Shown here: piece after piece, positions 1 through 8,167 of the stretch
Position numbering within the stretch: position 1 is the first letter of the stretch
Layout of the letters: every line of letters begins with the position of its first letter
From: UBA1794 sp050946375
GTDB lineage: Bacteria; Bacteroidota; Bacteroidia; Bacteroidales; Bacteroidaceae
Direction: 5' to 3'
DNA length: 64,000 nt
Assembly: GCA_050946375.1 (NCBI GenBank)
Contig: JBMNUT010000015.1
Coordinates: 1 to 64,000 of the forward strand
The notes under the pieces: model-generated
Database searches by the model: none
The model's input: only the letters and a program-made list of their open reading frames with translations
Told to the model about the DNA's origin: nothing
Position numbers and translations under genes: made by a program

Positions 1-563
1 CGAGCCCACAAATAATAGTCCTCAAACAAAGGATAATGCATATAACCCCCACTCTCCACAACCGCCCGCTTACGGAACATGACCACCGGATGATTCACCG
101 GGCAACGACTCTTGCCATATTCAAACAACTCTTCAGGCGTTTCTGGCAACTTGCGCGTCGAAACAATATGCTCAGGAGTATCTACAAATTCATCAATCCA
201 GGCACTCACCACCGCTACGTCCGGATGCTCCCGGAGCACAGCAAGCTGTCTCTCGAAACGGTATGGGCGACAAATATCATCCGTATCCATCCGTGCCACG
301 ATGTCATAAGAACAATGCTTGAGCCCCTCATTCAAAGCACGCCCCAGCCCGCCATTCTCCGCCAGCGGAACCACTTTCAACTCCGGATAACCCGCACAGA
401 ACTCATCCACCACACGATACAACTCCTCCGTCAGCGGGCCATCCTCCACCAGCACAACCTCTGCTGCACGAACCGTCTGCGAGAACACGCTCTCCAAACT
501 TGAGCGCAAAAAGTCACCCTTCTCCCCGCCATACACGGAAAGAAGTACCGAAAATTTGGGCAT
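1..563 (-). CDS. Glycosyltransferase family 2, 3' end cut by window edge
   Basis: This gene starts at an ATG at 563 and stays open to the left edge, giving 187 codons; the C-terminus lies outside the window. It reads as a GT-A fold family 2 glycosyltransferase that adds a sugar to the lipid-linked capsule repeat unit on the cytoplasmic face of the membrane. Visible signs are the N-terminal PKFSVLLSVYGGE strand, the VLVEDGPLT motif near residues 37-45, the nucleotide-sugar-binding DTDD at 93-96, and an FEDYYLW motif near 180-186 that carries the acidic residues expected at the acceptor site. It is the most promoter-distal capsule gene visible, 140 bases downstream of the AT-rich DUF3990 pair. 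The sugar it transfers cannot be read from the sequence. Confidence 0.9.
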   Translation of the reverse strand, partial: MPKFSVLLSVYGGEKGDFLRSSLESVFSQTVRAAEVVLVEDGPLTEELYRVVDEFCAGYPELKVVPLAENGGLGRALNEGLKHCSYDIVARMDTDDICRPYRFERQLAVLREHPDVAVVSAWIDEFVDTPEHIVSTRKLPETPEELFEYGKSRCPVNHPVVMFRKRAVVESGGYMHYPLFEDYYLWA

Positions 564-703
564 CTTTTAATTAGTAATACTCGGTAGAAATACTTAAAAA
601 GACTCTCTCCTCAAGCACTCCGCCCAAGGAGAAATAATAAAGAAGCCATACTCTGAGTATTGCTTCCTTTTATATAACAACGAAAATTTAAGCTACAACT
701 TCA

Positions 704-1162
704 TTACAAAGCCCTTTTTGCCCGATACGAAGCTAATTGATAGCTCGTATTCTCATAGTACATCGAGCTATTATAATTGTCAATCTTAGGGACAATCCAT
801 GAATTATAGACCTTTATCAACGTATCAATTACAGACTTGTGCGAACGTCGCGCCTCCCCATATACCAAACGGTACATAACTTTTCCAATATCCCAATACG
901 TAGGCACATGCCCCTGGGCTTGAGCCACATTATCGTACGTACCCACAGTAATCCCATACTTGCACACAATTTCATCAGTGACCTTATCGATATTCTCACA
1001 ATGATACACATCGGCCAATTTATAATAGTGTAGCAATCCATCACGACCCAAAGCATTAACAATCAATTTGCGCTCATTCTTAGTTTTCCGTCCGATATAT
1101 TCTATCAAACTGCAAACAAAAAACAAATCATTCAGCGCAACACTTTCTCTTCCCTTCATCAC
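704..1162 (-). CDS. Hypothetical protein, partner of the DUF3990 gene
   Basis: A 152-residue protein of unknown function. Its ATG overlaps the TGA of the upstream DUF3990 gene (ATGA), so the two are translationally coupled. It has no signal peptide or membrane segment. The N-terminal half (DLFFVCSLIEYIGRKTKN onward) is helical and recalls the small DUF3791-type proteins that accompany DUF3990; the C-terminal half carries YNSWIVPKIDNYNSSMYYEN. From memory, proteins of this shape recur as conserved hypotheticals beside DUF3990 genes in Bacteroidetes and Firmicutes. The coupling makes an antitoxin or immunity-type partner a reasonable guess, but nothing in the sequence proves it. The gene is clearly more AT-rich than the capsule genes to its right (1.7-4.1 kb). 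It may start one codon later at the second ATG. Confidence 0.75.
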   Translation of the reverse strand: MMKGRESVALNDLFFVCSLIEYIGRKTKNERKLIVNALGRDGLLHYYKLADVYHCENIDKVTDEIVCKYGITVGTYDNVAQAQGHVPTYWDIGKVMYRLVYGEARRSHKSVIDTLIKVYNSWIVPKIDNYNSSMYYENTSYQLASYRAKRAL

Positions 1163-1611
1163 TTAATCTCCTCAAATCCTTTAAATTTAGCACACTCCAA
1201 TGCTGCAGGCGTACAAAAACAAATCTGATGTGTGGGGTATTTAAATTTAGCCAAAGCCCAAAATTGTTCCCTTGTCAACACACTATTGATGTAATCTGCC
1301 ACATAATTATATATCTGATCGTCCGCCATTGCACCTATAACCACATCATATTCATGCGATTCTCCACTGCGACAAGCTACAATGAAATCCAACCATTCAT
1401 CGGTCATTTCTTTAAAATAAAGAATCCGTAAGTCTCTATCAGGCTGATAATCATAGTTATTCACCACAGGAGTATCATATCGCTTAGCCCATTTTATGGC
1501 CTGCTTCCTCAACTCCGTACAATAAAATACCTCCCCAAAATCCTTTGTAAACTGCCCCTTTATAATTTCAGGTTCCGGAATTACCATATAACTCCCATGA
1601 TAAACTAACAT
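1159..1611 (-). CDS. DUF3990-family protein, probable ADP-ribosyltransferase fold
   Basis: A 150-residue cytoplasmic protein that matches DUF3990 as I recall the family: YHGS at 4-7, DFGEVFYCT with a following QAIKWA at 24-42, a central EYDVVIGAMADD near 88-98, and a C-terminal HQICFCTPAALECAKF at 128-143. DUF3990 is, to my knowledge, placed in the ADP-ribosyltransferase superfamily. The YH, FYCT and Q129 positions would then correspond to the three NAD-binding and catalytic motifs. This makes an NAD-dependent toxin or modifier plausible, though no target can be read. It overlaps its downstream partner by four bases and is followed by capsule glycosyltransferases on the same strand. The AT-rich composition suggests cargo acquired within the capsule locus. 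Confidence 0.8.
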   Translation of the reverse strand: MLVYHGSYMVIPEPEIIKGQFTKDFGEVFYCTELRKQAIKWAKRYDTPVVNNYDYQPDRDLRILYFKEMTDEWLDFIVACRSGESHEYDVVIGAMADDQIYNYVADYINSVLTREQFWALAKFKYPTHQICFCTPAALECAKFKGFEEIK

Positions 1612-1712
1612 AATCGACAGAAATTATTATATGCTTTCCAAAGATAAGGAGAAATATGAAATACTGCAAATTATCGGCCCGCTCTCTCTTTTTTCAAAAA
1701 ACAAACCCATAA

Positions 1713-2882
1713 TTATCCCCCAATTATGTCCTTAGGAGAATTAGCCGTCAAAGCTTCACAAAGAAAAGAAAAAGAAGCCTCCCGCTCCCGAGCGAGCTTC
1801 TGGTTAATCACTTCGTAATCTATCGGGCGAAGGGAAGCGGCAGACACCTCCTCCTTCTCCACTATCCGATGGGCAATACCGAACTGGCGGACAAGGCTCT
1901 CCATACGGATATTGTATTTCCCGGCCGAAATGGTAATGAAGTCTTTGTTGAAATTCAGAGCAAAAGCCGTCCCATGGAACGAACTGGCCACCACAAAGGA
2001 CGCGCCAGCCATCAAACGCAGAAACGTAGGAACATCGGCCATGGCATACACCTTGTCAAAGCCATAATCCCTGGCCTTAACCGGATAAGTCGTACATACC
2101 ACGTACATCCTAAGACCGCGGTCGCGAGCTATGCGACGAGCCTGGGAGAAAATGAAATCATTATTGAAACGCTCCACTGAATAGACCAACAAGTAAGGAG
2201 AGGGCTCTTCTTTACAGTCTTCCATCCCCGCACAACCGGCCACACGGCGCCACTCTTCTGCATTGAGTAGCAGAGAGGGGTCTAAAACATGCTGCACTTT
2301 CGGAAATCCAATGCGGCGCAAATAATCGCAAGTCTGGTATTCGCGCACGGAAAGCGCCGCAAATTTTTCCAACAAGGCCCGTATCTCGGGCAGTTCCTCC
2401 TCCGAAAAAGCATCCAGACCCGACGAAGCCGCATAGGCTATGCGGGGAGCAGTGGTGAAGTCGAGAAAAAACGTTCGGTCGAGACCGCCGTTGTACGTGC
2501 TATTCCAGATCTGGTCGCTGCCACAAATGAAGAAGTCGGCATAAGGAGGCCGCTGCCGAAGCCGGTCAAACGAATGGTACGGACGACTCATACGGAAACG
2601 CCTCGTCACAAAACGCCGCACCCGTCGGCGAATCGGTGCGTACATCAACAAGGCCGACAAAGCAAACGCCACACGCCGCGGCAAGCTGCCCAGCGAAGAA
2701 TCCCGTAAAAAGGTACGGACTTTGTGCCCGGTGGTGTAATCACGCCGCCAATAATCGACGAACTCCACATCGTAACCCATACGTTCTACCACTGTGCCCA
2801 AGGCATAAGCCTGCAGCATCGTGCCGAAATTGGCCACATCAAGTATCGTTACAATACAGACCTTTTTCTTTCCTTTTCCCAT
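1713..2882 (-). CDS. Polysaccharide pyruvyl transferase family protein
   Basis: A 389-residue member of the polysaccharide pyruvyl transferase family, which moves pyruvate from phosphoenolpyruvate onto sugar hydroxyls to make acidic ketals. Family features are the N-terminal VCIVTILDVANFGTMLQAYA region (8-27), the DFFICGSDQIWN motif where the ligand pocket begins, and the later SSFHGTAFALNF with the conserved His. There is no signal peptide or membrane helix, so it acts in the cytoplasm on the lipid-linked repeat unit. It lies 11 bases downstream of the FrhB-like Fe-S gene; this pairing is frequent in Bacteroides capsule loci and suggests joint action on one sugar. The family also contains members with other reactions, so pyruvylation is likely rather than certain. 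Confidence 0.88.
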   Translation of the reverse strand: MGKGKKKVCIVTILDVANFGTMLQAYALGTVVERMGYDVEFVDYWRRDYTTGHKVRTFLRDSSLGSLPRRVAFALSALLMYAPIRRRVRRFVTRRFRMSRPYHSFDRLRQRPPYADFFICGSDQIWNSTYNGGLDRTFFLDFTTAPRIAYAASSGLDAFSEEELPEIRALLEKFAALSVREYQTCDYLRRIGFPKVQHVLDPSLLLNAEEWRRVAGCAGMEDCKEEPSPYLLVYSVERFNNDFIFSQARRIARDRGLRMYVVCTTYPVKARDYGFDKVYAMADVPTFLRLMAGASFVVASSFHGTAFALNFNKDFITISAGKYNIRMESLVRQFGIAHRIVEKEEVSAASLRPIDYEVINQKLAREREASFSFLCEALTANSPKDIIGG

Positions 2883-2893
2883 AAATAAGAGAC

Positions 2894-4147
2894 TTATTTC
2901 CTGATATAATTGACAAGCAAGCGCACTCGCTTGAAAGAAGAGACCAAGGGACGGAACTGTTTCAGACGCTCCATCAGATCAATACGCAAGTATTGCAGGC
3001 GGGAAACACCCATACGGCATGCGCGGGTCAACCCCGCACCCCGAGCGTATTCCGAGAGAAAGCGATCTTTACCCTTTGGGCGGGGCGAAGGACGGCGCAG
3101 GTTCCAGTTACCCGCGACAGCTTCCGACACCGTCCGCTCCTCTACGTCGAGCTGGGAACGCAACTGTTCCCATAGCCAAGTACCCCGTGGCGTATTGGCA
3201 AGAACCAAGGAGACTCCTTCGCAAATGCGGAAGTGCGTAGGCCGATGGGCCCCCAACCCCCAAAAGTCACCCACCGTCAGGTCACCCACACGGGACAAGC
3301 GACTGTAAGGACAACGGTGGCAATTTTCACGAAATGACAATCCTGTAAAAAAGGTCAAGATATAAGGGTCGTGAGGCAAACGAACACGCTTTCCCCAAGA
3401 AGAGGACGTACCACTTGCGTCGAACCTGTCCCCGAACCGGACACCGAACTGGATCCCGTACTGGATCCCGTACTGGGTTTTCCAGCGAAACTGGACGGAC
3501 GTATCCACCCGCCCGTCCGCTGGAAAGTCAGATACCTGGTACGACTCCACATCCTCACGAAGCATCCGCCGGGGAGGCACGCCATGACAGACCAAATCGA
3601 TGGTATACAGGTTCGAATAGTCCTTACGCAGATAATTCTTCAATCCGGCCACCTGGCAAGGTGTACCGCTGAAGAGAACAGAACGTCCGCTTTCCAAATC
3701 CTTTTTCACCAAGCGATACGTCAGCCCGATTTCACTCTGCACATACTTGCTGCCCTTCAACTGTTCAAGGTCAGAAAGATTTTCTACTCGCACATGTCGA
3801 ATTACGCGATACGACAACTGCGCACAACCATACACCACGCCGCTCTGTTCCAAAATATACCGACCGGCTACGGTGGCCATGCCGCCTGAAGAACAGCTTG
3901 CCCGCTCCTCACTCTCGAAACTAGCCGCTGCATATGCGCAAAAAGCCTCATGGAACTCTGCCGGATGCAGAACCGGACAGACACGTTCGCAGAGACCACA
4001 ATCTACACAGCAGGACAAATCAATCTCCGGGTATTCATACCCACACGCGTCCTCCCTCACACTTATCGCATCCCGGGGACACACATTCACACAAGCCATG
4101 CACCCCGTGCAAGAAGCATGAGGACAAATTATTGACGAACTACGCAC
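2894..4147 (-). CDS. Coenzyme F420 hydrogenase/dehydrogenase beta-subunit-like Fe-S protein
   Basis: A 417-residue iron-sulphur flavoprotein of the FrhB/FdhB type. Two [4Fe-4S] motifs lie at the N-terminus, CTGCMACVNVCP (13-24) and CVDCGLCERVCP (47-58), followed by the FrhB_FdhB body with SGGMATVAGRYILE, KGSKYVQSEIG and FSGTPCQVAGLKNYL, and a late HRCPYSRLSRVGDLTVGDFWG stretch. In capsule loci such proteins probably carry out a redox change on a sugar; F420 itself is not expected in Bacteroides, so the donor is unknown. The gene lies between a GT2 and a pyruvyl transferase. One oddity is an in-frame tandem repeat near 3430-3475, where two copies of CTGGATCCCGTA give a YGIQYGIQFGVRFG run. Confidence 0.88.
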   Translation of the reverse strand: MRSSSIICPHASCTGCMACVNVCPRDAISVREDACGYEYPEIDLSCCVDCGLCERVCPVLHPAEFHEAFCAYAAASFESEERASCSSGGMATVAGRYILEQSGVVYGCAQLSYRVIRHVRVENLSDLEQLKGSKYVQSEIGLTYRLVKKDLESGRSVLFSGTPCQVAGLKNYLRKDYSNLYTIDLVCHGVPPRRMLREDVESYQVSDFPADGRVDTSVQFRWKTQYGIQYGIQFGVRFGDRFDASGTSSSWGKRVRLPHDPYILTFFTGLSFRENCHRCPYSRLSRVGDLTVGDFWGLGAHRPTHFRICEGVSLVLANTPRGTWLWEQLRSQLDVEERTVSEAVAGNWNLRRPSPRPKGKDRFLSEYARGAGLTRACRMGVSRLQYLRIDLMERLKQFRPLVSSFKRVRLLVNYIRK

Positions 4148-4162
4148 AAAGAAAAAGTGATA

Positions 4163-5110
4163 TTAGAATTTACTTAATACACCCTTTATCAAAGAAGGAC
4201 GTAAACTGTATAGTACCTTAAATAAATGAAATAGCAAGGAATAACGAGAGATTACGAACGAATAATGCAAACGCATTATAGCTTTCAACTTATCATCAAG
4301 TAGCAAAGTAATTTTTTCCTTTTTAGAAAGATCTTCGATAGCAGTCCTTAGAAACAGACGATAAATAATCAACAAAGATACACCTTGATTTAGATGAATA
4401 TTTCCTATCACCTGATACGATTTAGAATGATTACAAGCAAATTGCTCCACACGCTCCATGGCATAGATGGAAGTCAAGCGACGACTCGTAAATGTAAACG
4501 CTCCCATTGCCGAATCAGCACGACGGATGTAATGATACCCGATAGATTGGATAGGACATATTTTACAAGCACACAGCAAAGCTTTAATCATCACCTCCTT
4601 GTCTTCGGAATAATAAGTCTGCTCATCAAAACAGATTCCTTCATTTTCCAAAAGAGTACGGCGAAATAAAAGACCACCCAAGTGTAAACGACTACCCTGC
4701 AAATAACGAACAAGCAAAGAAGAACCTTTACGGGGAGGAAAAAAACGGCGGATTTTCTTACCGGTATGCATGGCAAAGCCATAAACCACCACGTCATTTC
4801 CATTCCACCGCTCCACATCACCATATTGGGAAATATAATCATCGGCATCGATAAACTGCACATATTCCCCACGCGCTTGGCGCAATCCGGCATTTCGTGC
4901 GGCGGAAACGCCCCGATTCGCCTGCGCTATGACGCGAATGCGGCAGTCCTTTTCTGACAAAGACTGCAGGATAGATAAAGTTTCGTCCGTCGACCCGTCG
5001 TCCACCAGCAACAATTCCCAGTCCGAAAACTCCTGATCCAACACCGACTGCACCGCCCGCTCCACATAAGGAGCCACATTATAACAAGGAATGATGAGGG
5101 AGAGTTTCAT
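4163..5110 (-). CDS. Glycosyltransferase family 2
   Basis: A 315-residue GT-A glycosyltransferase that should transfer a sugar onto the growing lipid-linked capsule unit in the cytoplasm. It opens with LSLIIPCYNVAPYVERAVQS, has LLLVDDGSTDE (34-43), an NRGVSAARNAGLRQARGEY motif near 65-83, and the metal- and nucleotide-sugar-binding IDADD at 87-91. An EDKEVMIKALLC stretch matches the ED acceptor-site motif. The last 90 residues are rich in basic and hydrophobic residues and may contact the membrane. It lies 16 bases downstream of the wzy-like polymerase and 15 bases upstream of the FrhB-like gene, so it is in the middle of the operon. Donor and linkage are unknown. Confidence 0.92.
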   Translation of the reverse strand: MKLSLIIPCYNVAPYVERAVQSVLDQEFSDWELLLVDDGSTDETLSILQSLSEKDCRIRVIAQANRGVSAARNAGLRQARGEYVQFIDADDYISQYGDVERWNGNDVVVYGFAMHTGKKIRRFFPPRKGSSLLVRYLQGSRLHLGGLLFRRTLLENEGICFDEQTYYSEDKEVMIKALLCACKICPIQSIGYHYIRRADSAMGAFTFTSRRLTSIYAMERVEQFACNHSKSYQVIGNIHLNQGVSLLIIYRLFLRTAIEDLSKKEKITLLLDDKLKAIMRLHYSFVISRYSLLFHLFKVLYSLRPSLIKGVLSKF

Positions 5111-5126
5111 AAACTATTTATTATAC

Positions 5127-6395
5127 TCACTTTCTTAAATAACTTTGTAAATAAGAGGTTCTATAGAGGTATGAAAAAGCAACTAATATCACTATTGAAA
5201 ATGTCATTTTATTAAATCCAACTGTCATTGCTTTTAACTCCATAGTAAAGAAATACAATAGAATTATTATTCCCATCAAGCGATAAAGCCCATCCCTTTT
5301 ATCATTCCATAAAGGTTTAAGTTGCTTTACCTGATAATATATTACTACTATATAGCCTCCAATTCCCCAATAAAATAAGTTACGCAAAATACCTACATCT
5401 ACTTTTTTATAATAACTATCACCCGTAGGAGAAAGAAACCAGCCATCCCCTAACCAAAATTGAGAAAAAGAAGGAAGAACCTCCCACATTTTCATCAATA
5501 CATCGGTAGAAGCCGTAGATGCTTCTCCTGTCTCTTCCATAGAATAATACCACTCAAAAGCAAATGGAAATACTTGTTCAGCAAAAACATTATATAAAGA
5601 AGGTATAGAAAGCGCGACATAATAAATTGCTGTCACAAAAAGCAATAGGAGAAAAATCACTTTTAAAATATATGCAATATTCAGATGCTTATAAATGACA
5701 ACCATTATCCCCGCATATAATAATCCGACAAAACCTGTACGACCGGCAAAAAGCGTTCCCACAATGCATACCAGATAAATAAAACAGTCTACAGCATTAA
5801 ACTCCGTACTCAAAAAACGCTTAGCCATTAGAATATAAACAAGTCCAAAAGATAACGCCAAACTCCACCCGGGAGCAGAAGATAATGACAACCCACGCAC
5901 TCCACCGTATCCTTCATACAAATTCTCCGAACGATTGAATATCAATAGGATTTGAGCAAAAGAAGGAAACATTAAAGCTACAATTTCAATAACGGATTGG
6001 ATGAAATAAGAGATTATTATATATTTTTCTACATACTGAATCTTTTTCTTTTTTATCAAGAAACTTAATAATGTAAGAGCTAATACAAATTGTACGAACT
6101 GTCCCAACATTGTCTTTGCATATTCCAATTCACCTGTAAAATGGATAATGTTACTATAAACTATACATAAAAACAATATCAGAAGAAGTAGAGCAAATAA
6201 ACCTACAATGTATTTTGACCTCAAGAAGATTCGTTTACAACGAAACAAATATGGCAGAAAGAGAAGCCCTACTAACATTGAACTTGTTATTGGCCCCACC
6301 AAATAAAAAGAAAAGATAAAAAGAAATACACTCACTATCCCTATCCAATCCCAATAATCCAGACCAGAAAGAATAGACCCTCTAATCATTTTCAT
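5127..6395 (-). CDS. Wzy-like capsule repeat-unit polymerase (O-antigen polymerase family)
   Basis: A 422-residue integral membrane protein with about ten hydrophobic segments, starting with WIGIVSVFLFIFSFYLV near 17-33 and ending with a hydrophobic IIILLYFFTM region. A long hydrophilic loop between the late segments carries GDGWFLSPTGDSYYKK, in the position where Wzy polymerases have their large periplasmic loop. There is no recognisable soluble domain. By topology and context it should polymerise flipped repeat units at the periplasmic face. The gene is AT-rich, as Wzy genes usually are, and overlaps the preceding GT25 gene by 14 bases. Wzy proteins are poorly conserved, so the call rests on topology and on the locus otherwise lacking a polymerase in this window. 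Confidence 0.8.
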   Translation of the reverse strand: MKMIRGSILSGLDYWDWIGIVSVFLFIFSFYLVGPITSSMLVGLLFLPYLFRCKRIFLRSKYIVGLFALLLLILFLCIVYSNIIHFTGELEYAKTMLGQFVQFVLALTLLSFLIKKKKIQYVEKYIIISYFIQSVIEIVALMFPSFAQILLIFNRSENLYEGYGGVRGLSLSSAPGWSLALSFGLVYILMAKRFLSTEFNAVDCFIYLVCIVGTLFAGRTGFVGLLYAGIMVVIYKHLNIAYILKVIFLLLLFVTAIYYVALSIPSLYNVFAEQVFPFAFEWYYSMEETGEASTASTDVLMKMWEVLPSFSQFWLGDGWFLSPTGDSYYKKVDVGILRNLFYWGIGGYIVVIYYQVKQLKPLWNDKRDGLYRLMGIIILLYFFTMELKAMTVGFNKMTFSIVILVAFSYLYRTSYLQSYLRK

Positions 6396-7122
6396 AGCAG
6401 CCGATACACTTCAGTATTTTTCGGACAGCGCCTTCGTAATAACTTTCCATCCTACGGAAAACAGAAAGATTGCGTTTCACCAAACCACGCGAACCAACAA
6501 GAGAAAGGTTCACCCCTACCGTACTCGTCTCATCCGTCGAAATCTGATTGATCCAATGCGGACGGACTGCCAATACCTGCACACCTTGACGATGGATATG
6601 AAGCCAATTGTCCGCCAAATGGAACGGACGCCGGAAACGAGCGGCCAACAAACGAGCAGCAGAGCGGTTAATAAGATAAGAATGAGTATAGTAAGCACAA
6701 AACACACGCTTAAGCGAACGACGGAACCCCGGCCAATACCAATAATGTCCGGAAAGCAAAACGACCATCGGACGCTCTGTCCCGGACAACAAGCGTTCCA
6801 AAGGAGAAAAGTCCGGCAACTCTGTCCCCAGATCCGCATCGTCCTCCAAAATCAAAGCCACCTCGTCCCCCGCTGCTGCTATGTGGTTATAACATCGGAC
6901 ATGGCTCAGCGTGCAGCCCACTTCCCCGCGCGTAAGATCACGGCCATAGTAAGCTCTCGACGTCTCCCGGTCGAATGCCTGCGACAGTTCCTCCTCACTC
7001 ATCTTGCGCCCCTCGACCGCCGGAATGAATTCCGCCTCCAACTCCGGAAAACGGGACAACTGCCTTTCCATTGCCACCCTCCGTTCCACAGACTGCGGCA
7101 GATTGATTATGTAAGTTCTCAT
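6382..7122 (-). CDS. Glycosyltransferase family 25 (LPS-type)
   Basis: A 246-residue family 25 glycosyltransferase, the family of bacterial LPS galactosyltransferases. It starts with the typical MRTYIINLPQSVERRVAME, contains LTRGEVGCTLSHVRCYNHI (63-81), and the acidic VALILEDDADL (88-98) expected to hold the metal and UDP-sugar. The family's later basic-aromatic region is visible as AYYTHSYLINRSAARLL. It has no membrane segment and is the usual length. It sits between a pyruvyl transferase gene (15 bases upstream) and the wzy-like gene, whose start it overlaps by 14 bases, so translation is probably coupled. It likely adds one residue, perhaps galactose, to the capsule unit; the sugar is an inference from the family only. 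Confidence 0.9.
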   Translation of the reverse strand: MRTYIINLPQSVERRVAMERQLSRFPELEAEFIPAVEGRKMSEEELSQAFDRETSRAYYGRDLTRGEVGCTLSHVRCYNHIAAAGDEVALILEDDADLGTELPDFSPLERLLSGTERPMVVLLSGHYWYWPGFRRSLKRVFCAYYTHSYLINRSAARLLAARFRRPFHLADNWLHIHRQGVQVLAVRPHWINQISTDETSTVGVNLSLVGSRGLVKRNLSVFRRMESYYEGAVRKILKCIGCYEND

Positions 7123-7136
7123 TAAGTAGAAGTCAC

Positions 7137-8126
7137 TTATTCTTTACCATTAGCGAATAATGAATATCGTTCATCATTCATCTGCTTAACATCTTCTAAA
7201 GTTGAAAGCCATGTAGATGCAAATGCTGAAAGTTTCCCTGAAGTATTATCTATGTAACTACAAGGCTTATGAAGTAATACGGACAGAATCAATACATGTA
7301 AACGAGTGGTAACGATCTGTTCATAAGGCGCCAAAAACTCGCATGCCGTTTTTAATGCATAAGGACGAATTATTTTATCCGCATATAAGTTTATCATTTT
7401 ACCTGTTAATGAAGGGAATCTGATTTTACCCGACAATCTATGCGCCCCTATCATCTTTGACAGAATTGCAAAGTAGGACGAATTCTTTTCTATAGTAGGC
7501 CAATCTCTAATCTCCACATCTTTTGCGACATTAAGCAGTGTTACCGTGTCTAATTCTTTATCCAATCTTTTCACATAAAGTCTACGACCATGTATTTCCT
7601 TACCGATATAAGGAACTAATTTATTGTTGTCTATACAAAAAGCCATATCAGGAAGGAGCAATACCTCGTTAGAATTAAAATGCTCCTTCATAAAATCATA
7701 ACTCCATCTGTCACGGGCACATAAATATAAATTCTTATGACGAGACATAATTTCTACATCTCTTTTAATAAGAGACTTGTCATTATACCATACAGACTGA
7801 GGGAACAATACTATACGATTAGCCGGATACCTCTTTATTACTTCCTGACGAAAACATTGATGAGTTGGCCATAAATCTCCAAAGTTTCCTCCCCCGTGTA
7901 ATAAGATAATAGTATGCGGGGAAAGTTCAGGAAATGAGAACGTATTTAAATCCGAATATCTTAAGCATTTGTGAGGCAGTCGAGCCAAATAATCTTTCTC
8001 TCCTTCCCAAATCAATAAATCACCCAAATTTGAATGATAAGGCAAATCAAGAAGAATATAGTCTTGATCAATAAGCGGAGTCAATGCATTAGATATTTTC
8101 TCTTGCAGTATTTCTTTCAATGTCAT
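7137..8126 (-). CDS. Polysaccharide pyruvyl transferase family protein (second copy)
   Basis: A 329-residue pyruvyl transferase-family protein, distinct in sequence from the one at 1713-2882. It contains YILLDLPYHSNLGDLLIWEGE near 23-43, the glycine-rich IILLHGGGNFGDLW near 73-86, RIVLFPQSVWYND, and a late TTRLHVLILSVLLHKPCSYIDN that carries the conserved RLH of the C-terminal half. This arrangement is closest to ExoV/EpsI-type ketal pyruvate transferases. It acts in the cytoplasm and would make the capsule acidic. The gene is AT-rich compared with the flanking GT25, a sign of the mosaic make-up of capsule loci. Two such genes in one operon suggest two pyruvylated positions, or that one of the pair has a different reaction. 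Confidence 0.88.
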   Translation of the reverse strand: MTLKEILQEKISNALTPLIDQDYILLDLPYHSNLGDLLIWEGEKDYLARLPHKCLRYSDLNTFSFPELSPHTIILLHGGGNFGDLWPTHQCFRQEVIKRYPANRIVLFPQSVWYNDKSLIKRDVEIMSRHKNLYLCARDRWSYDFMKEHFNSNEVLLLPDMAFCIDNNKLVPYIGKEIHGRRLYVKRLDKELDTVTLLNVAKDVEIRDWPTIEKNSSYFAILSKMIGAHRLSGKIRFPSLTGKMINLYADKIIRPYALKTACEFLAPYEQIVTTRLHVLILSVLLHKPCSYIDNTSGKLSAFASTWLSTLEDVKQMNDERYSLFANGKE

Positions 8127-8167
8127 GGAGCAATATAACTAATAACGATGCCTCTTTCCTCTATTTA

